From CAWJKP01 sp963843465 (lineage in GTDB: Bacteria; Planctomycetota; Planctomycetia; Pirellulales; Thermoguttaceae), in NCBI GenBank assembly GCA_963843465.1, contig CAWJKP010000002.1, positions 62,001 through 126,000 of the forward strand: a stretch of 64,000 nt of DNA. The letters are read 5' to 3'. The position numbers and the translations under genes are program-made. The notes beneath the pieces are model-generated. The model saw nothing but the letters and a program-made list of their open reading frames with translations, had not been told where the DNA came from and ran no database searches. Below, piece after piece: positions 26,085 to 36,800 of the stretch. Position 1 is the first letter of the stretch. Each line of letters starts with the position of its first letter.

Positions 26085-26405
26085 TCAGGACCGCACGCCG
26101 TGGAGGTAGTGTCGGGGCTTGCGCTCGTCGGACTTGACGGTGAACTCGTTTCCGCCGAGCCGCAGCGTGTCGCCCGTCCTGAGGGAGGCCTTGGTCACTC
26201 GTGCCCCGTTGACGAACGTGCCGCCGGGTGTGCCGAGGTCCCAGACGACCAATTGGTTGTCGACCCGGCTGATCAAGCAGTGGTAGTTGCCCACGGTTGG
26301 GCTATCGGCCTGGAGGCCGCTGTCCGAGTGCTCGCCGATCATCGCCGGGAATTGGTCCAACGTTCTACTGTCCGATTTGGCAACCGCAACCAGTTCCACA
26401 CTCAT
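26085..26405 (-). CDS. small FHA-domain protein
   Basis: About 106 residues, essentially a lone FHA domain: PAMIGEHSDSGLQADSPTVG, then NYHCLISRVDNQLVVWDLG, TPGGTFVNGARVTKASLRTG and DTLRLGGNEFTVK. The usual phosphothreonine-site residues (Arg in 'GR', Ser-xx-His) are only partly kept: the first position is Gly-Glu rather than Gly-Arg, and the second reads NYHC. FHA domains read phosphothreonine signals from Ser/Thr kinases. The start at ATG 26405 is chosen because the strand MSVELVAV begins the fold. Confidence 0.8.
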   Translation of the reverse strand: MSVELVAVAKSDSRTLDQFPAMIGEHSDSGLQADSPTVGNYHCLISRVDNQLVVWDLGTPGGTFVNGARVTKASLRTGDTLRLGGNEFTVKSDERKPRHYLHGVRS

Positions 26406-26648
26406 CGTGTTTCTCCCAGACAAGGGGTGTTGGCAGGATCAACGCGCAGGCATTCGGCCCCGCGGTCGGCAGGGCGGAAAGCCCGCGCGGCCAGCGGGCC
26501 AGGAAACCTGGCCTCACGCCGCGATTAGTCCTGCTGCAAGTGTCGTGCCAAAGCCTGGATACCGACAACCGGCTTCGACGTAGATACAATTACCGCTACT
26601 GCCGGACTGGCACCGCTGAACCAGGAAGATTGCTACGTGGAGCCCGCT

Positions 26649-27569
26649 ATGCGACGAAACGTTCTTTGCCTCATTGCGATGACGGGGGCCGGGGTCATTG
26701 CGGCAGCCGCCCATGCCGAGGATCTTTGGATCGACGTGTATCAGGGTGAGCCTGTGGGACACCAGGAGGTGCTGGAGGACCTGGCCACGGCCCGCACGAT
26801 CTACTTGGGCGAGCGCCATACCCTCCAGCGACATCACCAGATGCAGACGAAGATCCTCACCGACTTGGCGCAGAAAGGCCTGCCGCTGGCGGTAGGGCTG
26901 GAGCAGATGGAGTCCTCGCAGCAGTCCCACCTCGACCGCTACAACCGAGGGGAGATCGACTTCGAGCAACTGGCCAACGTCACCGCCTGGCCCAAGCGAT
27001 GGCAGAACTTTCAGCAGTACCGCCCCATCCTGGAGGCTGCCCGCAAGTGGAAGGCCCCCGTTGTCGCGCTGAACGCGAAGTCCGAAACCATTCGTCAGGT
27101 GGTACGGAGCGGCGGGGTCGATCGCCTGCCCCCCGGCGTAAGAAAGGAATTGCCGGCGAAGGTGCAGTTGCAAGACCCGCCTTACGAGAAGTTGCTTTGC
27201 CTCGAGATGATGGTGCACGTCTCGGCAACGTCGCAGACCCTGCGGCCGATGATCGAGGCCCAGATTGCCCGGGACGAGGCCATGGCGGAGGCGCTGGCGA
27301 CGTTCCTGAAGTCGGACCAGGGGCGAGGGCGAAAGTTACTTGTCCTTTGCGGGGCGGGCCACGTCGCCTACGGCCTGGGGCTGCCGGCGCGCGTCAGGCG
27401 GCGCTTGCCCGACATCAAGGACCGCATCGTTCTGTTTTCCGAAAGTGGCGAAGTTCGCCTCTCCCCGGAAGAGAAAGCCCAGGCTCGTGCTGTCGAGATC
27501 ACGCACGAGCAGTTGCGCGATCTTTGCCGGCCGATTGCCGACTATCTCTGGGTCAAGCCTCTCGAATAG
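26649..27569 (+). CDS. ChaN-like secreted protein
   Basis: About 306 residues from ATG 26649, which has GGAG 6 bases upstream, then a signal peptide (VLCLIAMTGAGVIAAAAHA). The core shows the ChaN (haem-binding uptake, Tiki-like) pattern: TIYLGERHTLQRHHQMQ with the GExH motif, LAVGLEQMESSQQ, VVALNAKSETIRQV, and LLVLCGAGHVAYGLGLP with the late GxxH. Campylobacter ChaN binds haem dimers and related TraB/Tiki proteins are proposed metalloproteases. The role here is unknown, most likely at the outer membrane or periplasm. Confidence 0.8.
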   Translation: MRRNVLCLIAMTGAGVIAAAAHAEDLWIDVYQGEPVGHQEVLEDLATARTIYLGERHTLQRHHQMQTKILTDLAQKGLPLAVGLEQMESSQQSHLDRYNRGEIDFEQLANVTAWPKRWQNFQQYRPILEAARKWKAPVVALNAKSETIRQVVRSGGVDRLPPGVRKELPAKVQLQDPPYEKLLCLEMMVHVSATSQTLRPMIEAQIARDEAMAEALATFLKSDQGRGRKLLVLCGAGHVAYGLGLPARVRRRLPDIKDRIVLFSESGEVRLSPEEKAQARAVEITHEQLRDLCRPIADYLWVKPLE

Positions 27570-27634
27570 AGAGAATAGAGAGAAGGACGACGACGGCATC
27601 GGCAATAGGCCCGGCCGAAGAATAACGTCCCACT

Positions 27635-27712
27635 GTAGGGAACGCCCTCCGTGGCGTTCCGCGGTTCGGATCGCCCTTCCGGAGCCTACGGAACGCCAGG
27701 AAGGGCGTTCCC
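27635..27712. repeat. palindromic element, GGGAACGCC family
   Basis: GTAGGGAACGCCCTCCGTGG plus CGTTCCG at the left pairs with CGGAACGCCAGGAAGGGCG plus TTCCC at the right around a GC-rich loop. It sits between the ChaN-like gene and the restriction-modification gene and could act as a terminator. Confidence 0.85.
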
Positions 27713-27762
27713 GAGAGCGCCTCCCATTGACCTCATCCCTTGCTCGCCCTATTCTGGGAATC

Positions 27763-30700
27763 ATGTCCACCGGCAAGCGGATCAAGCCCGCCGACAAGGC
27801 GATCAAGACGTATTACGAGGCGCTCCAGGCGTACCAGCGCCAGGACGTGGAGCACGAAACGGCCTTGCGTTCGGCCTTCCAGAACCTGCTGGAGCAGACG
27901 GGACGGCGGTTCGCCTGGACCTTGATCCCCGAGCTTTCCGACACCGCCGCCGGCAAGGCCATCCGGCCCGACGGCACGTTTCGGGACGACTACTACATCA
28001 CCCGCGGCCACTGGGAGGCCAAGGACTCGCACGACAAGCTGGAAACCGAGATCGGCAAGAAGCTCGCCAAGGGCTACCCGCAGCGCAACATCATCTTCGA
28101 GGACACGCGGCAGGCCCTTCTCTACCAGAACGGCCGACAGGCCATGAAGGTGGACTTGACCGACCCACAGCAGCTTGCCGATCTGCTGAGCGCCTTCTTC
28201 GCCTATACCGAGCCCGTCCACGAGGATTTCGGCAAGGCCATCGACGAATTCCGCCAGCGCGTGCCGGACCTGGCCCTCGGGCTGGTGGAAAAGATCAAGG
28301 CGGCCCATCGCGACAACGCGAACTTCATCCGGGCCTTCGACGACTTCTACGCGTTGTGCCGCAAGTCGCTCAACCCGAACCTGAGCCAGGCCGCGGTGGA
28401 CGAGATGCTGGTGCAGCACCTCTTGACCGAGCGGCTGATCCGCACGATTTTCGACAACCAGGATTTCACGCGCCGCAACGTGATCGCCGCCGACGTGGAG
28501 AAGGTGATCGACGCCCTGGTCTCCCGATCGTTCAACCGGCACGATTTCTTGAAGTCGCTGGACCGCTTCTATCTGGCCATCGAGCAGGCCGCGGCCACGA
28601 TCGAGAGTTTTACCGAGAAGCAGCACTTCTTGAACACGGTCTATGAGCGCTTCTTCCAGGGCTACTCGGTCAAGGTGGCCGACACGCACGGCATCGTCTA
28701 CACGCCGCAGGAGATCGTCGATTTCATGTGCGCCAGCGTCGAGGAGGTCTTGCGGAGCGAATTCGGCAAGACCCTGGGCGACGAGGGCGTCCAGATCCTC
28801 GACCCCTGCACCGGCACGGGCAATTTCATCGTGAACCTGCTCCGCCGCATCCCCAAGCGGGACCTGCCGCGGATGTACCGCCAACAGCTTTTCGCCAACG
28901 AGGTGATGCTGCTGCCGTACTACATCGCGGCGCTGAACATCGAGCACGCGTATTACGAGCTGACGGACGGATATGAGGCGTTCCCGGGACTGTGTTTCGT
29001 GGATACGCTCGATTTGGCGAAAGGAAAGCAGAGCACGTTCGGGTTCATGACGCGGGAAAATGTCGCACGCGTCGAACGTGAGAGTGAGGCCAAGATCACC
29101 GTGATCCTCGGCAATCCTCCCTACAACGCGAATCAAGTTAACGAGAACGACAACAACAAGAACCGAAAGTACGAGATTGTCGACGCCCGAGTGAGGGCGA
29201 CCTATGCAAAGGAGTCGACTGCGACGTTGAAGAACAAGCTTTACGACCCGTACGTGAAATTCATCCGCTGGGCAACGGACAGGCTGAACGGCCGTGATGG
29301 AATCGTCTGCATGGTCACCAATAACAGCTTCGTCGTTGACGGTCCACCGTTTGACGGCATGAGGAAGGTGCTTGAGGATGAATACACCCGCATCTACCAC
29401 GTGGACCTCCACGGCAACGTACGTCGCAACCCGAAGCTCAGTGGCACGACGCACAACGTTTTCGGGATCCAGGTCGGTGTTGGAATTACGCTGGCCGTGC
29501 GCAAGGCCATCGAGAAGCGGCCCCGGATCATGTACCATCGCCTTCCGGAAGGCTGGCGGAAAGAACGAAAGCTCGCGTGGCTGGCGGCGGCGCGGGTTGT
29601 TTCCAGGGTGAAATGGCAAGGCTTGTCGGCCGACTCGCAGCGTAACTGGATACCGCCTGGCCGCGCCGTCGAGTTTGGGCGATTCATCCCAATCGGGAAC
29701 AAGGATGAAAACACCGTCTTCCGCAGGTACTCGACAGGTGCAAAGAGCAACCGCGACGAGGTTGTGTACGGTTTTGATCGTGGGACGCTCTGCGCGAGTG
29801 GAAACATTTGCGGAACACTACAATCGCGAGGTGGACCGCTATCGACGGCGTCACAAGGGCCAGAAGATCGACGACTTCATCGAGTACGGCGATGTCAAGT
29901 GGAGCAGCACGCTTAAGCTCCACTTGCAGCGCGGCGACTACGCCGAGTACGACGCGACGCGCGTCCGCACGTGCCTCTACCGCCCCTACACCAAGCAGCA
30001 TCTTTACTACGACACTATTCTCAACGATCGACCGGGCATCCTGCGTACGGTCTTCCCTACCGCTGAAGCGGAAACCGAGAACGCCGTCATCTGTAGCACC
30101 AACCACTCACAGGTTCCATTTTCGGTCGTGATGGCCGACTGCATCGCAAACGAGGCGGTAGGCGGGCGCGCTGGGCAGTGTTTCCCCTTCTACATTTACA
30201 ACGAGGACGGCGCCAACCGCCGCGAGAACATCACCGACTGGGCCCTGAACCACTTCCGCGTGCACTATGGCAACAAGAAGATCACGAAGTGGGACATCTT
30301 CTACTACGTCTACGGCCTGTTGCACCATCCGGGCTACCGCCAGCGCTATGCCGAGAACCTGAAGCGCGAGTTGCCCCGCATCCCGCTGGCCCCCGATTTC
30401 CGCGCCTTCGCCACGGCCGGGGAAAAATTGGCCCGCCTGCACCTGGACTATGAGAAGCTGGAGCCGTGGCCGCTGGAGTGGATCGAGACGCCTGGCGTGC
30501 CGCTTTCCTACCAAGTGGAAAAGATGCGGCTGGCCAAGGACAAGCGGTCAATCAGGGTGAACGACTCGCTCACCCTGGCCGGCATCCCGCCCGAGGTCTT
30601 CGACTACCGGCTGGGCAACCGCAGCGCGCTGGAATGGATCATCGACCAGTACCAGGTTTCCGAGGACCAGCGGTCCGGCATCCGCAGCGACCCCAATCGC

Positions 30701-30814
30701 GCCGACGACCCGCAGTACGTCGTTCGCCTCATCGGCCAGGTGGTGCGGGTGAGCGTGGAGACGCTCGGAACCGTCAAGGGGCTGCCCGCGGAGTTCGGCG
30801 AGGGGAAGCGATAG
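27763..30814 (+). CDS. restriction-modification fusion: PD-(D/E)XK nuclease plus N6-adenine methyltransferase (one frameshift)
   Basis: About 1016 residues if read through. The N-terminus carries a nuclease-like core, FRDDYYITRGHWEAKDSHD, with Asp75/76 and Glu85-x-Lys87 as in MmeI and Type ISP enzymes. A helical linker leads to the methyltransferase: motif I ILDPCTGTGNFIVN near residue 346 and motif IV VILGNPPYNANQ near 450. The C-terminal third is a target-recognition-like domain. No helicase domain is present, so the layout is Type IIG/IIL rather than true Type ISP. The first frame ends at 29916; the second continues with TFAEHYNREVDRYRRRHKG to 30814. The switch is near 29795. Confidence 0.78.
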
Positions 30815-30944
30815 GAACTCAACTGGCTCCGCCGCGAATCTTACCAAAGAGCTTGGAATTAGCGAACAATGAGCGGCGGCGCCTGTCCCCCTTCTCCTCT
30901 GTCCGGGGCGGACCGACTGCGAGACGGCAAGACGCGTTCCGGGT

Positions 30945-31337
30945 CTACGTCTCGTGGCAAGTGCAGCCCAGGAATCGGCAATCCTGGCGGATGGGTTCCA
31001 GCGCGGGAATCATTTGAATCCGCGCGTAATCCAGCTTTCCCTGTGCTGCATCGCCAAGAAGGTCCGACCACATCATGAACTCTTCGTCGCCCAAGGCGGG
31101 ACCTTGAGAAAAAAGCCAGCTTTCCGCTTCGGCGAGCACACAATTGGCCTCGCACGGCGAGACGCAGCCGGAGACGATTTTGACCCGCGCGGTCTTGAGT
31201 CTTTCGTCGATGTCGTGAGGCAGTGAAATGCCTTTCTTGTGCATCGCCAGGCTCATGGCCGTCAGGACGGCCCATCTGCCACCGAGTCTCCTGAGGATCT
31301 CAAACTCCGTCCGACTCGCGTCGTTTGCATGGCTCAT
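30945..31337 (-). CDS. cysteine-rich protein of unknown function
   Basis: A 130-residue soluble protein from ATG 31337, preceded by a good GGAGG site. It is mostly helical with conserved-looking cysteines: SGCVSPCEANCVLAEAESWL in the middle and QDCRFLGCTCHET at the very end. The C-x3-C-x3-C and C-x4-C-x-C-H groupings suggest a bound metal or iron-sulfur cluster. No family is recognised, and nothing around it defines a pathway. Confidence 0.6.
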   Translation of the reverse strand: MSHANDASRTEFEILRRLGGRWAVLTAMSLAMHKKGISLPHDIDERLKTARVKIVSGCVSPCEANCVLAEAESWLFSQGPALGDEEFMMWSDLLGDAAQGKLDYARIQMIPALEPIRQDCRFLGCTCHET

Positions 31338-31489
31338 AACATGACCTCCGGATACCAAGTGCCCAGGGGAGGCAAAAACCAGAACGCTTGACCGAGCATA
31401 GTCCCCTTTTTGTCGTCAGCCTGGAACCGCCTCAGACTCCCACTGCCGATGATATTACCGCGCCCCGCCAGCCATGCCTAGCCCCTCCG

Positions 31490-31627
31490 GATCAGCCCGG
31501 ATTATTCATGGGCACGGCATCCGGGCGCAGTGGGTTCGACACTAGCCCGAAGCGCAAGCGAGGGTAACCCGTTCAGAGTCCCTCGCTTGCGCTTCGGGCT
31601 GGTGTTTGGCCACGAATAGTCCGGGCT
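31490..31627. repeat. compound palindrome: CCGGATTATTC outer arms and CCCGAAGCG inner arms
   Basis: The outer arms are CCCGGATTATTCATGG and GAATAGTCCGGGCTA. Inside lies a strong hairpin (31540-31606) of ACTAGCCCGAAGCGCAAGCG with AGGG and its complement CCCTCGCTTGCGCTTCGGGC. Related elements are at 51284-51420, 55505-55633 and 59060-59190. It separates two minus-strand genes. Confidence 0.85.
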
Positions 31628-31674
31628 AGGTCATCGAGCGAGCCGGCCCAAGACCCAAGGCCCAAGACCCAAGA

Positions 31675-33891
31675 CTAAGCCCCCCCCAGCAAGCTCGATA
31701 TTGCCGCCGGATCGGCGGGGCCGCCTTGCACGATTGCCGCCAAGAGCGGGAGCATCGTACGCGGCGAATCGGGCTGCCTCGTCCGATCGCTGGCGTGGAC
31801 CACCTCGACGAAGCGGTCGACCAAGCGGGGATCGAACTGCTGCGGCGTGCAGCGGCGGATTTCGGCAAGGGCTTCCTGGCGGGTCCGCTTGGTCCCGTAG
31901 TAGCGGGCGAAGACCATCGTATCGAAGGCGTCGGCGATCGCCAGGATGCGTGCGGCCAGAGGGATCTCGTCGCCGCGAGGAAGGCTGCGGTCGCGAGGGT
32001 TGCCCTGGTACCAGCCATGGTAGGTACGGACGATCTCGGTCAGGGCCTTCGACCCGAAGGCCGCGGCCACGATCTCCACCCCCGTTCGGTCCTGCGCCCG
32101 CAATTGCTCCCATTCCTCGGCAGTCAGCGGAGTGGGCTTCTTCAAGATCTGCTCCGGCAGGCCCAGCTTGCCGAGGTCGTGCAGCAAGCCGGCCACCTCG
32201 ATCAGGAAGCAGTCGTCGTGCGACATGAAGGCCTGGGCGGTGGACACGCACAGTTCCGCGACCCGGCAACTGTGCTCCGCCAGGGCCACGTCGCGGTTGG
32301 CCAGGGCGCAAAGCAGGGCCGCCACCTCGTGGAAGAGGATCGGCGGACCAGAGGTCGCCTCCGGCGAGCCCTTTTCCGCCTTGCGGGCAGCCGGCTCCGC
32401 CGACGGCGAGGCGGAAATCTGGTCCCAGCGGGTCACGCGGTTCCGCCCCAACCGCTTGGCCGCGTAGAGCGAGCGGTCCGCCTGGTCGAGGAGCTCCTGC
32501 GGCTGGCGAGCCTCGAACTCCGTGGACGCCACGCCGAAGCTGGCGGTCACCGCCAGGCCGGCCGGACGCCGGTCCTCGACGGCCTGCCGGAAGCGCTCGG
32601 CCACCTGGGCAGCGACCGCGATGGTCGCGCCCGGCAGAAGGACGCAGAACTCTTCGCCCCCGTAGCGGCAGAGCAGGTCGTACTCGCGCAGTGCGCCCTG
32701 CAAAGCGGCGGCCACTCCTTTGAGCACTTCGTCGCCGGTCATATGCCCCCGCGTGTCGTTGACGTTCTTGAAGTGATCGACGTCGGCCATCACGCAGGCG
32801 AGGTGCCGGCCGGAGGCGCGGAACTCGGCCCATTGCGTCTCCATCTCCGTGAAGAAGCTGCGGCGATTGAGGCACTGCGTCAGGGGATCGCGGGTGGCGA
32901 GGCGGTAGAGCTCGCGGTTCTTCTGCTCGATCTCCTGCCGCGAGGTCGTCACCGTCTCCAGCATCACCGCAAGCTGGCTGTTCTTCTCTTCGATCGCGGT
33001 CACGTCGTCGAAGGTCGCCAGCGCCCCGCGGACGGCCGCGGTCGTCGAGGATCGGGGCCGCGTTGACTGCCAGCGTCCGCGTCCCCTCGGCGGCCGTCTG
33101 CAAGGCGAGCATGTCGCGCCTCTGCACGCGGCCGTCGCGGATCGCCCGCAGCCACGGGTAGTCGTCCGGACGCTGCTTCGAGCCGGCGGCGGTCCAGTCG
33201 ATTTCCGTGGCGTAGCGGCCTTGCAACTGGTCGAAGGGCCGGCCGACCGTCTTCACGAAAGCCTCGTTGGCCAAGACGATCTGCTGGTGCTTGTCCAGCA
33301 CCAGCACGCCTTCGGCCAGGGTATTCAAGGCGGCCTGCACGTGTTTGGGGATCACCGACGACGGATCGAGGTACCGCAGCACCCGCCGCAGATAGATCAG
33401 GAAGCTCAGCAAACAGCAGAGGCTGAGGAAGCTCAGCAAGCGGAAAAGCGGATCTGACAGGACCCCAAACCAAAAGCCCGATCCGCGGGAGCGGAAGCCG
33501 ATGACGACCGTGCCCCAAGTCTCCCTGCCTTTCAGGATGGGGACCGTCACCAGGAGCGGCGCCGGCTCCGCCCCGGCGGCCGCGCGCCGCGGGGCGGACT
33601 CTTGTGCGACTCGGCCAGGACCCGCCCGTCCGCCTGGCGGACGCTGGCCGAAAGCACGTCCGCATTCCGCTGGACCACCGCGGCCATCGACAGTCGGATC
33701 GACTCCACGTCGCCCTTGGTGGCCGCCAGCGAGCAGTGGACGGCAATCGCCTCGCAGAGCGACTTGCGCCCTTCGAGCACGGCTTGCTGCTGATCGGGCA
33801 CGAGGCCCAACAGCGAGGCGATCAACAAGAAGACACTGGTCAGCCCGACCAGGCCGATACTGATACGCAAGGCGGCCCATGTTCGTTTCAT
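31675..33891 (-). CDS. membrane GGDEF / HD-GYP-like c-di-GMP protein (two frameshifts)
   Basis: About 738 residues when three frames are joined. ATG 33891 begins a membrane segment (ISIGLVGLTSVFLLIASLL), then a periplasmic sensor region, a second membrane segment (LLSFLSLCCLLSFLIYLRRV) and a PAS domain (ALNTLAEGVLVLDKHQQIVL). The intact third frame (33003-31675) holds the GGDEF domain with active GGEEF and an inhibitory RxxD site (REYD) five residues before it, and then an HD-GYP-like domain with HDLGKLGLPEQILKK; its GYP loop is altered (HGWYQGNPRD). Frames switch near 33600 and 33020, each consistent with loss of one or two bases in a C/G run. The start lies 7 bases after the giant protein's stop. 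Confidence 0.8.
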
Positions 33892-33898
33892 GACGTCC

Positions 33899-36800
33899 TC
33901 ACTTGACCAGCGATTCCAGGCTCTCTTCGGGCGGTTCCGCCTGCTTTCCCTGCCGGGCCAGCTTGCGGCGGCGCTTCTCGTCCCGCTCCCAATACTCGAT
34001 CACCGGCAAGGGGTCGAACGATCGCCAGGCGGGCAGGGAGGCCAAAGCGCTGGCCAGCAGACTGCCGCCGCGGAACAACAGGATCACGTATCCGGCCGAC
34101 AAGCCCGCCGTCAGGGCAACGCCCGCGCCCACGGTGATCTTCGTGTTCCACTGCTGCCTCTCGAGCTGGGCGTCGATCGACCCGCACTGCTGCCAGAGCA
34201 TCCCCGCGTCCAACGGCGATTCGGCAGCGTGCAGGCTCCCGGCCGGCGCCTTCGTCCGCGAAGGCGACCCGTGGCCGTTGCCGCGCTTGGGCGGCGCTTG
34301 AACCTTCTCGTCAACCCACTCCAGCGGGCGATACGCGGTCGCCACGGAGTTCAGGGGTTGCCACGGCCGGTTGCTGCGATCCTGCACGCTTTCACCAGAC
34401 GCAAGGCCAATCGCCGCGCGTTGCTGCGGCGTGGGAGTCGCCGGCGAAACCGTTGGGTTGGCCGCGGGCGGTGCACTGGCTTGCGGCTGGACCGGACCGG
34501 CCCCCGGCGGCGACAGCCCCGGCAGCGGCTGCGGCGAGGGGTCCGGCGACGGCGGAATGACCGGGATGGGTTGGATGAACAGGTTGATGTTCACGGCTCC
34601 CGTCGAGGTTCGCGGGCCTCCCCACGCCGGGGTTCCCGGATCGGTGACGCTGATCTGGAGCAGGCCCTGCGAGGTAACGGCCTGGAATTTCAGCCCCTCC
34701 ATCGCCGCTTGAACGTTGGCCAGACTGCCCGTGAAGGAGACCGCCGAATCATTGTTGCCGGTGCCGCTGAGGAGCTGGATTCCGGCCGTGCTACCCAAGC
34801 TGACGTAGCCGCCCGTGGCCGTGAGGCTGACCTCCAGCGGCAGGTTCCCCGGATTGACGTCGTTGACCGTGATCCCGTTTCCTTGGGCGACAGAAAAGGT
34901 GACCGTGTTGCTGGTCGTCTGCGCCGCGGGAAGAATCAGCACGGGCGGTTGCGTGACCTGGTTGACCGTGATGGCAGCGCCGGCCGTGGCGGCGCTGAAG
35001 GCCGTAGTGCCTCCGTTGGCAGTCACGTCGGCCGTGGCGCCGGCCGCCCCGCTGGTCTGGTCCCAGCGCGGAAGACCAGGCCTCCCGCCACCGTCCCGAA
35101 CCAATCCGCATTGGGCACGAACCGCACCCGCGTACCGGCATCCGCCGCTAAAAGTTGCGCGGCGGCGGGGGATGGCGTGCCGAAGGCCGTCCACGTTGAA
35201 CCGCCATCGGTCGAATACTGCCAGGCGCCGTTGGTATTGTCCACCGCCGTGACGGCGATGCCGAACGACTCCCCGTGATTCGTGTCCGTAACGTTTCCCG
35301 CAATCAGGTCCGACACCAGCGTGCCGTTGTTCGCAGTGTCGTTCTCGTTGATGGCCGCCAGGTTGTTGCTCCCCGATAATACCGGGGCGGCATGAAGAAC
35401 GGTGACCGACCCATTGCCGCTCACGGAGCCGCTGGCGGCGTTGACGATGGCGGAGCCAGTGGCCGCTGGGGCCGTATAGAGACCGCTGGCGTCGACCGCA
35501 CCCACGCCCGAGGCCACGCTCCAACTGAAGGCCGGCTGGCTGACCAGAGAGATTCCAAACTGGTCCAGCGCGGTCGCGTTGAACTGCTGGGTCTGAGTTT
35601 CGTCAAGCGTCACGCTGGCCGGGGCAACGGTTATGCTGGTGAGCGTCTGGTTCACGGTGACGTTGACGCTGCTGGTGGTCGATTGGGTGCCGTCGCTGAT
35701 GGTCACCAGGAAGGTGTAATTGCCCGCATCGTAGAAGGTGGCGGTGGTGTTCTTGGCGGCGTTGGTGCCGTTGGCGGAGTAGGTGGGGTCGGTGGCTCCG
35801 GGCGGCTCGGCGGTTTCGGTCCAGGTGTAGGTCAAGTTCGATTCGCCGCCGGCGTAGGCTCCCAGCACGCTGAGGTTGGTGGTCGTGCCGTTGACCGGCG
35901 AAGGCGAGGTCGAAGCTGCCGTGGCCACGGTGGGTGCGGAATCGGTGACCGTCACCGACCCGTTGCCGTTGACGGAGCCGCTGGCGGCGTTGACCACGGC
36001 CGAGCCGGTAGCAGCCGGGGCCGTGTAGAGACCAGCGGCGTCGAGCGAGCCGATGCCCGAGGCCAGGCTCCAGGTGAAGGCCGGCTGGCTGGCCAGCGAG
36101 TTGCCGAACTGATCCAGGGCGGTGGCCGTGAACTGCTGGGTCAGGTACTCGTTGAGCGTGGCGCTGGCCGGGGCGACAGTGATGCTGGTGAGCGTCTGCT
36201 TGACGGTGACGTTGACGCTGCTGGTGGTCGATTGCGTACCGTCGCTGATGGTTACCAGGAAGGTATAATTGCCCGCTTCGTAGAAGGTGGCCGTGGCGTT
36301 CTTGGCGGCGTTGGTGCCGTTGGCGGAGTAGGTGGGGTCGGTCGCTCCGGGCGGTTCGGCGGTTTCGCTCCAGGTGTAGGTCAAGTTAGGCTCGCCGCCG
36401 ACGTAGGCCCCCAGCACGCTGAGGTTGGTGGTCGTGCCGTTGACCGGCGAAGGCGAGGCGGAGGCCGCCACTGCCACGGTGGGCGCGGAATCGGTGACGG
36501 TTACCGACCCGGTACCGTTGACGGAGCCGCTGGCGGCGTTGACCACGGCCGAGCCGGTGGCACTCGGGGCCGTGTAGAGTCCGCTGGCGTCGAGCGAGCC
36601 GATGCCTGAGGCCAGGCTCCAGGTGAAGGCCGGCTGGCTGGCCAGCGAATTGCCGAACTGGTCCAGGGCGGTGGCCGTGAACTGCTGGGTCAGGTACTCG
36701 TTGAGCGTGGCGCTGGCCGGGGCGACAGTGATGCTGGTGAGCGTCTGGTTGACGGTGACGTTGACGCTGCTGGTGGTCGCTAAGGTGCCGTCGCTGATGG

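Noticed and set aside
30815..30944. Possible small gene between the restriction gene and the cysteine-rich gene
   Set aside because: The short frames there are Arg-rich and lack start signals.
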